Shown: positions 12,501 through 25,162, counted from the stretch's first letter. The stretch is 64,000 nt of DNA from Chimonanthus salicifolius (GCA_013350335.1 CM023539.1:11036302-11100301), one strand, 5' to 3'. Made by a program: numbers and translations. The notes: generated by a model from the sequence alone, not told the origin.

Positions 12501-12939
12501 CCAACTACGACGCATTCACGCTGTTAATGTTCCAAGTTTCCAATCACATGATACATTCATGCAATTCGAATTCTCATTCACAGCCTGTCAAATCCTTATA
12601 TATTTTAACAAAAATTAAAAAAAGTTGATACATTCTAAAAAAAAATATTAATCAAATAGCAAAGTGTCAATTTAAAATTATTATCGTAGAACATGTAGTT
12701 CGTGAAAATTAGAAAAAAAAAAATTTAAAACGTAAATTTTAATAAACTACTCAAATGTCACAAGTATGATATAAAAAAATTGGGCTCAAAGTGGGCCTCA
12801 ATTTATTGACCCATTAAGATCCAGATATTTCAATTACCAGTGGACTTTTAAAAGGGCATGGGCCATCTAGTAACCAATCACATTAAGCTCTGTTTGATTG
12901 CATATGTTGGTTCAGAGTTCAGACTAGGTTGTACCAGTT

Positions 12940-13269
12940 CATGGCCGTCTCAATATAAGTTGAGGTCTGAGGCAAAAATTATAAATGGGGCCTTCTTGAA
13001 ATTTAACATATTATTATACGTAATATTTAATTAAAATTTTAATTATATTTAATAAAAAATATTTATTTAAAATCTTGAAAGATCGAACTTGAGAGAGAGT
13101 GAGAGAGAGAAGAGATTGTTTGAGAGAGGAACAAAGAGGAATGGACGACTAAGAGAACAAGGTTGAGTGGCAGTTGCTGTGGGAGATTCCCAAATTTAGG
13201 ACCTTTTGAAGTTGGGGGCCTAAGGCAACAGCCTTACTTGCCAGTTGCCACTCCCTTGAGCTGGCCCTG
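12940..13269. mobile_element. Short non-autonomous hAT-like element
   Basis: The ends are CATGGCCGTCTC and GAGCTGGCCCTG, close to the CAGGGCCGGCTC end common in hAT elements. The flanks are TACCAGTT (12932-12939) and TACCAGCT (13270-13277), an 8-bp target duplication with one mismatch. The inside is AT-rich plus a GAGAGA tract, with no transposase. Related pieces lie at about 6592-6720 and 40235-40370. Confidence 0.7.
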
Positions 13270-13349
13270 TACCAGCTCAGTTACAATTTAGTACGACTGA
13301 AACAGATGCTTAGGCTCAAAATACAATCAAATCTTGTAAATCATCGAGT

Positions 13350-13650
13350 TCTTCCACATAAAGGTGAAATTATCGGCCGATACATCTTGAGTTTTTTAAC
13401 CTGATATGTGTGGGCCGATACCGTACAGTTTAAAAATCGAGAATATTGGTCAATATCTCGGCCATCGGCTTGGATATCGGTCGATTTGATTTTTTTTTTT
13501 TTGAAAAAAAACAAAAAAAGGAATGTATCTTACCCGGCTGATATCTCGGTTCAATATTGGCCAGTATCGACCGAAATTGGTTTTGTGCTGGCCGGGTACC
13601 GAAATGGTTTTTGGGAAAAAACTATGATTTGGGCAGGAAACCAAAATGGT
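13350..13650. repeat. TATCGG-word dispersed repeat
   Basis: It contains many variants of ATATCGGCCGATA on both strands around a run of T then A (about 13488-13517). It matches the style of the repeats at 3270-4690 and 28681-28850. The reading frames across it are low-complexity and not genes. Confidence 0.55.
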
Positions 13651-15940
13651 TTCTAGAAAACCATGTGTTCAACGATTTCAGTTCCTTGAAGCCCAAAACA
13701 TCCCATACTTAGGCTGGTCCAGCAAAATTTCAGACGGATCTGGGACTTTTGCTTGGACGACTCAGTTCCTAGAAGCCCAAAACATTACTGCCATGATAAT
13801 TTATAATGGCTTTCTAGGTTTGTCCTTCAAATTGCCAATGTCAAGAAGAAAATAGTAATTAATCAGGAAATATTTATTTAATTTTCTTACATTTTTCAAC
13901 AGAGACAGTTCCCTGTTACAAGTGCATGTACTCAAAGTTGTTAATAGTTAACTCTAATTTTCATATTTTTCTAATGCATCTTCTCTTTTACCAATAAAGT
14001 TTTAAATGCTGCACTTGGTCTGTGATCAATAAGTTGAGTCAGATAGAAATCAACATAAAGCCACTAGAAATCCAGTGAAAATGGCCATGTATCATTGAAT
14101 TTCAAAATGAGCCATCTAATTGGCTCTGTATTCTATTGAATGTATGAAAAAACAAAAAATGTTGTAAGTGAAAGTTTATGTATAATAGAAGTCCTCGTTT
14201 TGTATTTATGTGTATGAACACTTCATACCATATTTTTGTAAGAAAGATTCTCAGTTCTTACAATTGATAATTCAAATCCATTAGAATGATATTATTAAGA
14301 TTACCATTTAGGCCTAACTCAACTAGTTTCTCTTTTCTAATGAATCAAGTCACTATTTTTTACAACCTTTATTGTAAGGTCCACCTAGTCCATCCATTTA
14401 CTTAGTGGACCATGAACATAATTAGCAAAAGCCTGACCCAAAGGTAACCCATTAACTACAAAAGAGGGAAATTTTTTTTATAAAATCATTAGGGGCCTTG
14501 GACTCTTGACTGAAAACTAGACATTGGTTCTAATTCAATGTGCTGTTCATTCAAGTTTACCATGTAAAAGCGTCTATCTTTTCTTACTGACTTCTTGTTG
14601 TCTAAACTCTAAAGCAAGTAAAGTTTCAAAATTTTACGCTTGGTTTTCCTAGGTTTTCCACACGTATGTTAAAAGAAAAAAAAGTTTCAATTTTTTTTTT
14701 TTTAAAAAGAAGAGAAAAGCCTTCTAAGAAAAGCAATTTGGACACTAAAGTGCCACATGATACAGCAAGACATCATTATAAATGATAAAGACTAAAATGA
14801 AATGATGAGATCTCAAAACGGTCATGAAAAAAATTTAAAGGTAGGGTATGCTGTAAATATAATTGTGTTTGGCCAATTATGAATATAAAATATTATGAAA
14901 TTTTTTTTAAAAAAACTCAATCAAATAGTTCAAGTTGACTTGATTCAATATGATTTTGAGTTGAGTGAGTCAACGACTAATTTTGATTTTATCTAAAGAT
15001 TTAATTAAATTGTTCAACTCGATAGAGTATTGAGTCAAATTCCCATTTCAAATTTTGGAACCCTAGTATAAAATATAAATAGACATGGCAATGAATTACT
15101 ATTAAAACTGGAACCAAACGGTCAAATTCAATCCAAAATCACTCTCTATGATAATTTGATTTTTGATAGTTCAATTTGTTCATGAACCATTATAAATCTT
15201 ATTTAGCTTTTGTTCTCCACTGGTTTCTCTCCAGAGACATTATTTTCCACACTTTTTGTTTGGGCATCATAATTGTTTTGTAATTTCTTGATAATGTATT
15301 TTAAAATAATAATTTAGCTATTATTAATATTATGCTGATATCAGAATTCAAAACAATTGACCTAGATCTACTTCTTTCTTCATTTTAACATGAATTTTCT
15401 GACTAATCAGCAATTAGTAAATAGAGTTTTTAGTAGTAAAATGAGTGGTATTGCACATTAGATCTAATTAGCAAGTAAAGTCAGAAATTGCCACCAAAAA
15501 TATAAATGATGTACTGCTTACTAAATAATACATATATCAAATAAAAAACAAGAATAATTATGACATTCTAATTCAAGTCAAACGGTTTGTTAAAATGTGT
15601 AGGCTCCATTCCTTTTTATATCATGTTTCTTTATTTGTTCCTCAATTGTGTGGATTGCAAATGAAACTTCTTCTCCATGCACAGTTCACTATTTTTTTTT
15701 TTTTCTATTTAGTTTTGAAAAGTTCTTACCCGAGGTGAGGCTAATCTCACGGATGTAGGAAACCACCTACTTGTATATTAAGTAAGTTTTAGAGGAGTCG
15801 AACCCAAGATTAGACACTGCATTTAGACTTAAATTAAAATTCTAGCAAGTCAAAAAATTTGAATGAATTATTAAATTCAACTCAATTTTTTTTGACAAAA
15901 CTTATTGACTCGTTTTAAAAGTTTTTCTGATCAAGATCGA
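13651..15940. other. Intergenic DNA, possible SINE fragment
   Basis: I see no gene. Around 15725-15835, the minus strand has CTTGGGTTCGACTCC, which resembles a Pol III B box, so this may be a piece of a tRNA-derived SINE, but no A box or target duplication is clear. The rest is AT-rich with no recognisable feature. Confidence 0.3.
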
Positions 15941-17785
15941 ATGGAGAAAGTTGCAGTCGTTGGCTTATTTCAAGATATGTGCCCTGGTACGCCATTTCTC
16001 ATTATTGAGCATTCAAGGAAAATCACATGGATCTTTTTTCTTATATTCTTTTAAATCATTTTTTTCTTTTTTGTTAATAATTTTGATGTGTAATGTGGGT
16101 TTGTCTCCGATATTAGAATCTGAAAGAAAGAAACGTGAGAGGGTGGGAGATCTTGACGAATGTGAAAGGTTAGATGGGAATAGAAATCAAACGAACAAAT
16201 TCCTTGCCGTAAAGAAGGTAATCCATAATCTTTTCTATTCAAGTCTAATCTGTTTTGGAATCACCTTTCTTCATGGGCAATAGGTAACCTGCGGAATCAA
16301 TTTCTGTCTGCAGTATCCAAAGACGGCTAAAAGAGAAGCAAAATTGATAAGACGTATGCCATTCTTACTAAAAGCAATTGACTATCTTCTGGGTTTGTTG
16401 GACCATCCTTATGATGAGAAGTTTCTCGTGGTGTATAACTTCTTATGGGATAGGATGTTGGCAATTAGAATGGATCTAGTGATCCAGCATACCTTCAGTC
16501 AAGGTGCTATAACCATGTTGGAGCAAATGGTTCATTTTTTTAACCCTAATGCCTTCTAGTATAGTTGGTTGAAACACAACGCATGTGATATCTTGACTCA
16601 TGAGCCAGAGGAAAGACCTTAGAGGGGCTGATCAAAGTGAAACTGGGCCCTATCGGTTGGACCAGGGCCGATCGGATCCGACATCCCAATAGTGGTTGGG
16701 CGTGTGGGAGCTTTGCAGAGTCCCACATTGGAAGTGAGAAACTTCCTGATGGGGTTGATAAGTGATATCTCTTTTCATCAGGTGTGACGTGTTTTGAACC
16801 TACCGGGTTGGACCAGACCCAAAGGTAAAACTGTGAGAGCCATGTTTTTGGACCCAGAGCGGATAATTTGATACTGAGTTGGACCCTACACCCTGTTCAC
16901 GGATCGGGTCGTTACAGCGCAATGTTCACAATGTACTATTTGATTGCAATATTTAAATATTCACACGCTACCTGAGCATATATGTGTATTTATATATGTA
17001 TATTTAATTCCTTTTATATATATTTCATTCTTCTAAGGAACTTTAGAGTACTCTGTAGCAAATGTACAAATCATTTTTTTTCTTATCCATACATGGCATG
17101 TTATCACTTTTGATCAATGACCTAAATGTTGATGTAGTGAGTAAACAATGGATGATGTACCAAGACTTCCCATGGTTCACACTAATGGCCAATTACACAC
17201 CCTATAGGTTTCTTCTGATGTCTGACTTGTGGGACCAATTTGGAAGAACCTATGGATGCAACAGCTGTTTGGTGAACCAGAATGTTGATTTAATGAGTAG
17301 ACTAGGCAGTGCAAGTATTGTGGATTTTCTACTTTAGCTTGGTGCACATCTCGTGATCTTCTTCATACGACAATAAAAATAGTCAGGTAAAAGAGGTATG
17401 GTTAGTTCTCTTTTTACTTTAGCTTGGTGCACATCTCATGCTCCTCTTCATAGTTAAATTAGTGTTGATTTCTAGAATGTCTTCCATCCACTATGGAGTT
17501 CTTTGTCATACTGCAAATACTTTTGTTTGTATGAGCTTGTTCTTACTTTTCATCTTATTTTATATTTATCAATCTTGGAAAAAATCTTCTATTATAGTTA
17601 TTGAAATCATTATTAATTATGACCATTTTTTTTATTTGCAGATTAAACTTCACATCATAGTCATTCATGAATTGTGTGAATGCACAAAAGGAGAAGGCTT
17701 TTCGATGCGATTTGATATGCATATTAACGCAGAGCAGATGAACAAGACATTCACTGAATTGTTTCAATTAATGCATTCACTCTAA
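15941..17785 (+). CDS. Truncated SAC3/GANP-family (SAC3C-like) gene copy
   Basis: SAC3/GANP proteins act in mRNA export and related nuclear complexes. Four exons join in phase: 15941-15986, 16117-16217, 16314-16529 and 17642-17785, all with GT/AG borders. They give about 168 residues with no stop or frameshift. Diagnostic stretches are VAVVGLFQDMCPE across the first junction, ERKKRERVGDLDECERL, DYLLGLLDHPYDEKFLVVYN and HELCECTKGEGFS. The usual protein is much longer. The N-terminal exon found in the minus-strand copy (36753-36865) is absent, and family similarity ends near ELFQ (about 17770), where the foldback cluster supplies the stop. The start at 15941 is the first ATG in phase, not necessarily the original one. 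A 12-base deletion relative to the other copy lies just upstream (AAGTTTTTC joined to TGATCAAGATC). It is likely a non-functional fragment, although its frame is still open. Confidence 0.8.
16584..16916 (-). mobile_element. Solo LTR of a TRIM-like element in the SAC3-like intron
   Basis: On the minus strand it starts TGTAACGACCCGATCC and on the plus strand it starts TGTGATATC, so the ends are TG...CA. The flanks are ACGCA (16579-16583) and GCGCA (16917-16921), a 5-bp target duplication with one mismatch. It contains a CAGAGTCCCACATTGG motif, like the 246-bp element at 38206-38451. No coding. Confidence 0.65.
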
Positions 17786-19205
17786 AAAATAACTTTGAAG
17801 TTTTAAAGGAGATTTTATTATTTAATAAACTATGCACATTATTTTTTAAGTACCGTGTATTTTCAAAGTTTCTCAAATTGAATATCCGGACTAATTACGA
17901 TAACCTGATAAAAATACTTTAAGACTTTAAGGTCTTTTGACACTTCTAAATATGTTTTCGGCACACCCTAGGGATACCTTTATTTGTAAAATACTGTGTT
18001 TTAAATATTTAGGAGTGTCAAAAGACCTTCAAGTCTTAAAGTATTTTTATCAGATTATCATAATTAGTCCGGATATTTAATTTGAGAAATTTAAAAAATA
18101 CACAGTGCTTAAAAAATAAGTTTAAAATTTTAAAGAAAATCAAGATTCACTGATTCATTCGAATGAATCAATTCATTGGTGATTCATTCAGATGAATTAC
18201 TGATTCATCAGAATGAATCAATTCATTCGAATGAATTGATTTTCTTTAAAATTTTAAAGTTATTTTTTAAGTATTGTGTATTTTTAAAATTTTTCAAATT
18301 AAATATCCAGACTAATTACGATAATATGATAAAAATACTTTAAGACTTTAAGGTCTTTTGACACTCCTAAATATTTAAAACACAGTATTTTACAAATAAG
18401 GGTATCCCTAGGGTGTGCCGAAAACACATTTAGGAGTGTCAAAAGACCTTGAAGTCTTAAAGTATTTTTATCAGGTTATCGTAATTAGTCCGGATATTCA
18501 ATTTGAGAAATTTTGGAAATACACAGTGCTTAAAAAATAACTTTAAAGTTTTAAAGAAGATTTTATTATTTAATACACTATGCACATTATTTTTTAAGTA
18601 CCGTCTATTTTCAAAATTTCTCAAATTAAATATCCAAACTAATTACGATAATTTGATAAAAATACTTTAAAACTTTAAGGTCTTTTGGCAATCCTAAATA
18701 TTTAAAATAAAGTATTTTACAAATAAGGGTATTCTATGGTGTGCCGAAAATACATTTAGTAGTGTCAAAAGACCTTAAAGTCTTAAAGTATATTTATCAG
18801 GTTATCGTAATTAGTCCGCATATTCAATTTGAGAAATTTTGAAAATACACGGTGCTTAAAAAATAATGTGCATAGTGTATTAAATAATAAAATCTCCTTT
18901 AAAACTTTAAAGTTATTTTTTAAGCACTGTGTATTTCCAAAATTTCTCAAATTGAATATCCGGACTAATTACGATAACCTGATAAAAATACTTTAAGACT
19001 TCAAGGTCTTTTGACACTCCTAAATGTGTTTTCGACACACCCTAGGGATACCCTTATTTGTAAAATATTGTATTTTAAATATTTAGGAGTGTCAAAAGAT
19101 CTTGAAGTCTTAAAGTATTTTTATGAGATTATCGTAATTAGTCTGGATATTTAATTTGAGAAATTTTAAAAATACACAGTGCTTAAAAAATAACTTTGAA
19201 ATTTA
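17786..19205. repeat. Cluster of four foldback (long inverted repeat) units
   Basis: Four units of about 310-340 bp (roughly 17786-18130, 18244-18552, 18553-18870 and 18880-19200) alternate in orientation. Each is itself nearly palindromic, with arms containing CAAATTGAATATCCGGACTA, AGACTTTAAGGTCTTTTGACA and a centre like TTTTCGGCACACCCTAGGG. Between the first two lies a small palindrome of GATTCATTCGAATGAATC words (18139-18243). The same family forms one large foldback at about 40780-41570. No coding. The class is uncertain; long arms suggest a foldback or MULE-type MITE. Confidence 0.75.
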
Positions 19206-19440
19206 AAAAAAATTGATTCATTCTAATGAATCACTTGAACAGTAACACGGGTGAACCGTATGCGCGTTACTAGTTACTATTCACCCGATTCATTCGGGTA
19301 TGCATCCATTCGTTCGAACGAATTTCGAAATGAACTGGGAATTCGTTAGAACGAATAGAAACGCAGGGGCAAAATGGTAATTATCCACCCACACCCGGAA
19401 ACGGGTGTGTAGAGATAGAAAAATCGGGTGTGTAAACGGA
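19206..19440. repeat. GC-richer end of the foldback family
   Basis: It contains GGGGCAAAATGGTAATTA and repeated CGGGTGTGTA words. The same content, reversed (GGAAATTACCATTTTGCCC), precedes the single foldback at about 40625-40680. I read it as one terminal portion of the same element. The inner palindrome CATTCGTTCGAACGAA is at about 19307-19322. Confidence 0.5.
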
Positions 19441-20522
19441 TAGCCTAGATATTTTCATGGAAATTGCACAAATCATGATTCCTAGATATTTTGATTCCTA
19501 GATATTTTGATGGAAATTGCATGTATACTATCAACCAGTTACATTTGTTACCAACTTAAAGTAACCCTTATCAAGAGAAAGACAACTATTAACATTTTTC
19601 TAAATCTATTCCATTTAATGAAAGTGAATTCTAGAATTTAATTTAGTGGATTCGGAAGAATTGACCCATCTTAACCATATTAGTACAAAATAAGAAAAAT
19701 CCTTGTACGATAAATGACTACAAAATATGAAAATGAATTCTAAGATTAGATTTGTTGAATAGAAAGAAACCGATATAATAAAGAACACCGGAGCACCGTT
19801 TCACCATTTATTTTAGTAAAGTGAATTTAATATACGTTGTTAACATCGAAAAGCAATAAATACTATGAGTTCTAAAATTATCTTTAATATATTAAAATAA
19901 TTTTTTAAATTTTCTTTTATAATTTTTTAATAAAGGAAGCATGAGAACATGGTACGTGGCTAAGCTAGTTTTTCAATCGATGCTAATATCTCAACCATAC
20001 AAAGGAAATACAGCTTTCAAAGTTCAAATACATAATTATCAGAAGAAAATGGCCCACTTTTGCTTACAAAGATAGTTACGATCTGAATTTAAACAAGGTT
20101 AGGAAAATCACTTTAATTATATCATTGAAGTTATAATTTTGAATACTAAAAACAATAGAGCTTAAAAATTATTTGAAGCAATCCATACTAAAATAGTCCT
20201 TAAAAAAAAGTTATGGATTAATTTCAAATCTGAAATGAATTCCCATAGCTCAGCAACTGGGTTATCAATCTTAAATGGTAATTAGTCATCTAAATGCCAA
20301 TTAACATCGTTTCTTTGCTAGCACTGCAAACATTATTTTGAATTCCTATAATTCAGCAACTGGGTTCTCCTTATTCTATGCTTATCATTAGTCATATGCC
20401 AATGTAAATCCCAACAAAATGCCAATTAGAAGATGAGAACTCAAAGGATAATCCCATCTAATGTTATTCTACATTTGAAAACTTGCTCTAATTTTAACGA
20501 TTATCAGAAAGGATTGGTTGTA
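19441..20522. other. Intergenic DNA, nothing recognised
   Basis: AT-rich sequence. I see no gene, RNA gene or clear transposon end here, apart from a short local duplication of CCTAGATATTTTGAT near 19482-19515. Confidence 0.4.
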
Positions 20523-20532
20523 TTGGAATAGA

Positions 20533-20707
20533 ACTTTTTTTTTTTTTATGAGAGAGGGAAAACCTAGAGGACAGCCCTACTAAAACCCTCCCTTCGTATG
20601 ACATCCCACACTCTCAAACGATAGCCATTAGGTTACGTTACGGGGATTCGAACTCGCACCATTCTGCTTCTTGAGGCGGAAGCTGAGCTACCTCGTGTGG
20701 GGTAGTT
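20533..20707 (-). mobile_element. tRNA-derived SINE with target duplication
   Basis: Read on the minus strand, it has an A-box-like GGTAGCTCAGCTTCC, then a B box GAGTTCGAATCCC about 30 bases on, a unique body and a 3' run of A after CTCTCAT. The flanks are TTGGAATAGA at 20523-20532 and again at 20708-20717, a perfect 10-bp duplication. Length 175 bp. The parts and duplication fit a Pol III-type plant SINE. Confidence 0.85.
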
Positions 20708-20717
20708 TTGGAATAGA

Positions 20718-21838
20718 CCTTGGGCCCCATAATAATAAATTAATAAATTTTTAGGCCGGCCTTGGACCTCTTCGTTAACAAACAAAAACGTTTAAGAAAT
20801 TCTTTAAAATGAGTAGTATAAAGAATCCAACTATTTAATTTGTGTTATGTGTGTGGAGACTGGAAAGATAATATTTTTTTTTCATTTGCTGGTTAAAATA
20901 TGGCTTCAAATTTCAAAGTGAATAGACAAAAATGTTAAAAAAGTGTATAAAATAGCAAATAGGTAATATAAATCTCAAAAAACACGTCTCCATCAACTAT
21001 TTAAATGTCATTTGAGAAGAAAAATGAAAATCATCTTCTATGGATCACAACAAAATCAACAGGAAAAGTCAGTCAAGAAAAGGAAATGAAAATAAAAAAT
21101 GGGTTCAGTAAGTAGCATTATTAAAAGACCCTTGACTTCCATTAGTTTGGAATGGTATGATTGTATGCTAGTGCAGCACACACTATTTTTTTCCGTTTGG
21201 TGGGCTTTTTCTAGCCCTATTTTTTTTTCTTTTTATTAATGAAATTACTTCCAAAAAAACAATTATTATAAATTTGTTTTATTCGAAGTTCTCAATCATA
21301 TGACAAAAAGCTACGAAATGAATATCACAACTTGGAGTTCCACACTTGACGCTCCTCTTTCAAGTTAGAAATTTCCTGGTTTGAGCTTCAGCTCTATTAA
21401 TGACCTAATTTTAAAGAGCTGGAAGCTTTAAATAACATTAAAAAATATTAGCATTTAAATGAATATTGCATTTCGTTGATTTGATATTGATTAGTAACTT
21501 CTCAAGTATTTAGTAAAATCTAAAAAAAAAAATATCAAATTTCACGCATGTGAGCAAATCTGTTATCTACTCTGTTGTCAAATCTGTTACATAACCAATC
21601 ACGGAGTATAACAGAAGAAATTGGTCCATCACAACCCAACCCAACTTGGGCTAAATTAAATCAACATTTAATTGGTCCATTGGCTGAGCCTAGACTGCAC
21701 ACATGATTCAGTGGTGGGTGCTTAAAATTTTAAAAGAAAAAAGAAAAAAGAAAAAAGAAAAAAGAAAAAGCCAAGGTTCGATCTTACATTTCAGACTTGA
21801 CTTGTGTGGGTGTAGGCATGTTGCCGTGTTGGGAATTT
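20718..21838. other. Upstream region of the receptor-like protein gene
   Basis: No gene seen. The part from about 21526 to 21765 is duplicated at 29773-30110 (for example CCTAGACTGCAC and GATTCAGTGGTGGGTG occur in both), and ends in an AAAAAAG microsatellite (about 21734-21770). The rest is AT-rich. Confidence 0.5.
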
Positions 21839-21839
21839 G

Positions 21840-21849
21840 CTTATAAATA
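21840..21849 (+). promoter_or_regulatory. TATA box of the receptor-like protein gene
   Basis: CTTATAAATAC lies about 70 bp before the first ATG (21911), a normal distance for a plant TATA box with a 5' leader of about 40 bases. No other promoter element is claimed. Confidence 0.55.
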
Positions 21850-21910
21850 CATGTGCCCACCATTACTTTCTCTTTATCCCATCCAGATCAAAAGACAGAG
21901 ATAAGAGTTG

Positions 21911-24900
21911 ATGATGGAAGTCCCTTCTTCTCTTTCCACTTTCACCCGAGGACCTTTCTCCTTTTATATTCTTTTTCTTTTCACACTCCTCTGTTTTTCC
22001 TTTCACCTTTCAAAAGTCCTCTCTTTCCAAACTACTGTCGTAGATGATGGCAAAACTTCTTCTTTCCAGTGTCCCAATGACCAAAAATCCGCTCTACTTC
22101 AACTCAAGGCTGGCTTCATCATTTATCGCAGGAACAACTCTTACTCTTTAAAGCTCGATTCTTGGAATCATTCTGCAGATTCTTGTTCTTCGGAAGGTAT
22201 CACTTGTGATGGATCCACTCGTCACGTGATCGAGCTTGACCTCAGCGGCAATAGATTCTATGATAGTTGGATTTCAGGTGGGATTGACTCTAGCCTCTTC
22301 TGCCTTAGCAGCCTGCAAAAGCTTAACCTCTCTTTGAATGAATTCCACGGTCATCAAATTCCATCAGGTTTGGGGCATCTTACGAATTTGACCCACCTCG
22401 ACCTCTCTTTCTCTGGATTCGTTGGTCAAGTCCCATTTCAGATATCACGCTTGACTAGGCTCCATTCATTGAATCTCTCTTACACTGGATTGACCATTGA
22501 AGGGCAAGTATCTGGTGACGTCGAAATACTTGATCTCAAAGCTCTAGTCCAAAACCTATCAAGCCTAGAAGAACTCAATCTCAACGGTATAAAGATCTTG
22601 GGACATGGTAGTAAGTGGGCCAGGCTTTGTCATCTGCACTTCCTAATCTTCGTAGGTTGTGCTTGTCTTTTTGTGATCTTGCAGGACCTATCCATCCCTC
22701 TTTTTCCAACCTTCACTTTCTTTCTGAACTCGATTTGAGCCAAAACAATCTCTCTTCAGAGGTGCCTCATTTCTTTGGAAACTTTTTCTCTTTGACATCT
22801 CTTGGACTCCAAGATTGTGGATTGCATGGGAAATTTCCTAAAAATGTTCTCTCCCTACCAAATTTGCAAACACTAGATATATCAGAAAATCCACTTCTTG
22901 TTATAGATTTGCCCGAATTCCCTCAAAACAATTCCTTGAGGAGCTTATTATTTATCGGTACCAGCCTTTCAGGAAGATTACCAAATTCCTTTAGTAATGT
23001 CAAGCTCTTGAATGCATTAGACCTTTCTCATTGCAATTTATTTGGACCTTTTCCATCAATGATAGCAAATCTCACACAACTCGAGTATTTGGACCTGAGT
23101 TACAACAATTTTGAAGGACCAATTCCTCCATCCTTTGTTGATAATCTCAAAAATTTAAAACATTTAAATGCCTACTCTTGCAATTTGTCTGGATTGCTGC
23201 TCTTGGGGCTTGGAAATCTCACCAAACTCGAGTATTTGAATCTTGGATCAAACAATTTCAATGGCCCAATTTCCTCTCTGTTCTCCTTCTCATCATTGAG
23301 CCATTTGGAGTTTGGAAATGTATCTTTTTCTAAATTGGAGTATGTTTCATTGGAGGACAATGAATTGCATGGGCCAATCCCGAGGTCACTTTTCCAACTC
23401 AAGGAGCTCGAGTCTCTGTTTCTTTCTTCCTACAAATTAAGTGGCACTCTAGATCTCCAAATGTTCCAAGACCTTAGGAACCTCCGTTACCTTGACCTTT
23501 CAAATAATAATAACTTATCGATTATCAATGCAAAATGGAATTCCAGTTTCAACTCTTCTCAACTTTCGAGTTTGCTCTTACCTTCATGTAACATCACTGA
23601 ATTCCCATTCTTTCTACAAAATCTAAATAAATTGCAATCGCTAGACCTCTCAAACAACAAAATAAACGGCATAATACCTAGCTGGATATGGGAGATCGGA
23701 AATGGGAGTCTATACTATTTGAATCTTTCTCATAACATCTTGGACAGTCTAGAACATCCATTGCCAAATTTTCCATCCAATGGCTTGCACATTCTTGACC
23801 TTCATTCCAACAAGCTGAAAGAGTCACCTCCAAAGATACATGCACCATCCCTCTTTTACTTGGATTACTCTCACAACCAATTCAAATCTATCATTCCATC
23901 ACATATAAATTTTACTTCAATGAGTTACTTTTTCCTCTCAAATAACAATGTTAGTGAGGAAATTCCAGAATCAATTTGTGAGGCAGTGCAACTTGAAGTC
24001 CTTGATCTTTCATACAACAATTTTACTGGTAGCATTCCAAAATGCATAGGCAATGATTTGCTCAAGATATTCAATTTACATGGAAATTCTCTTCAAGGAA
24101 CCATGCCTCAGAATTTCAGTAGAAGTTGTAGCTTGAGGACTTTGGATCTTAGCAAAAACCACTTTGAAGGATCGCTATCGAGGTCCTTGGCCAATTGCAA
24201 AGCACTGGAAGTTTTAGACATTGGCCACAATATGTTTGATGATACCTTCCCCCTTTGGTTAGAAACTTTGCCACAATTGCGAGTTCTTGTTTTGAAATCA
24301 AATAAATTTCATGGTCCAATTGTTTGTGATCGTAAACACACTTGTTGGCCAAGGTTACAAATCATAGACCTCTCATTCAATACTTTTACTGGAAATCTTT
24401 CGTCGAAATTCTTTCAAAGCCTAAAGGCCATGATGGGTGAAGTTGAGTCTCAATCAAACTCTTCCAGTCAAATCCTGAGATATGAACTCAAACACTTCAA
24501 TGGTTTCTATCAAGATTCAGTGACAATATCAACTAAGGGGAATGAACTGGAGTATGAGAGGATCTTGAATGTTCTCGTTGCAATAGACTTATCAAACAAT
24601 GGATTCGAAGGTGAAATTCCGAAGTCAATAGGTGACATCAAGTTGCTTTGTGCACTTAACTTCTCAAATAATGGTCTGACGGGCCACATACCAACATCAT
24701 TGGAGAGCTTAATGCATCTCGAGTCCTTGGATCTCTCACAAAACAAGCTTTCAGGTGAAATTCCTTCAGAGTTGGTCTAGCTCACGTTTCTTGAAGTACT
24801 AAACCTCTCAAAAAACAATCTTACAGGGAGCATACCGCATGGCAAACAATTCCTCACATTTGGCAATGATTCTTTCTCCGGTAACATGAGATTATGTGGA

Positions 24901-25125
24901 TCCCCGCTATCAAAACAATGTGAAGATCTGCCAACCCCACCTAATAGCAACAGTGCACAAGAATTGGAAAATTTTGATTGGAGATTTATGTGGATAGGAT
25001 TTGGCATTGGATATGGAATTGGGTTGGGAATAGTTTTCTGGACTTTAGTCCTTTGGAAAGAAGGTAGCAAACGATACATCAAATTCATCGATAGGATGCT
25101 TGTGATGTTGTCTCCATCTTGCTAA
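21911..25125 (+). pseudogene. Leucine-rich-repeat receptor-like protein (Cf/Ve class), two breaks
   Basis: Proteins of this class sit in the plasma membrane and sense microbial molecules outside the cell, working with receptor kinases. One exon encodes, in order: a signal peptide (about residues 1-40), an LRR N-cap with CPNDQKSALLQLK and DSCSSEGITCDG, more than 20 LRRs of the LxxLDLSxNxxxGxIP kind, an island region starting near KAMMGEVESQ, a few last LRRs, a C-cap with MRLCGSPLSKQCED, a membrane span (FMWIGFGIGYGIGLGIVFW) and a short tail ending at 25125. There is no kinase. About 1070 residues in total, normal for RLPs. Two breaks: loss of one base near 22617 (the frame changes at KWA/QALSSALPNL), and a TAG stop at 24778-24780 where the family usually has Gln. 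ATG 21911 is chosen as first after the TATA box; 21914 is equally possible. It could be an allele-specific null. Confidence 0.88.
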
Positions 25126-25162
25126 GCTATGTGGAGTGATAAGAAGCACAATATTATTGATG

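Noticed and set aside
17062..17337. Open frame of 91 codons in the long SAC3-like intron
   Set aside because: It does not match the family and is not needed: exons on both sides join in phase without it.
20640..20700. Possible tRNA gene on the minus strand
   Set aside because: A and B boxes are present but no acceptor stem or anticodon arm forms, and the A-tail plus target duplication show a SINE.
22615..24780. A separate 721-residue LRR gene starting at 22615
   Set aside because: The first codon is GTG, not ATG, and the preceding frame encodes the matching N-terminal LRRs; it is one gene with a frameshift.
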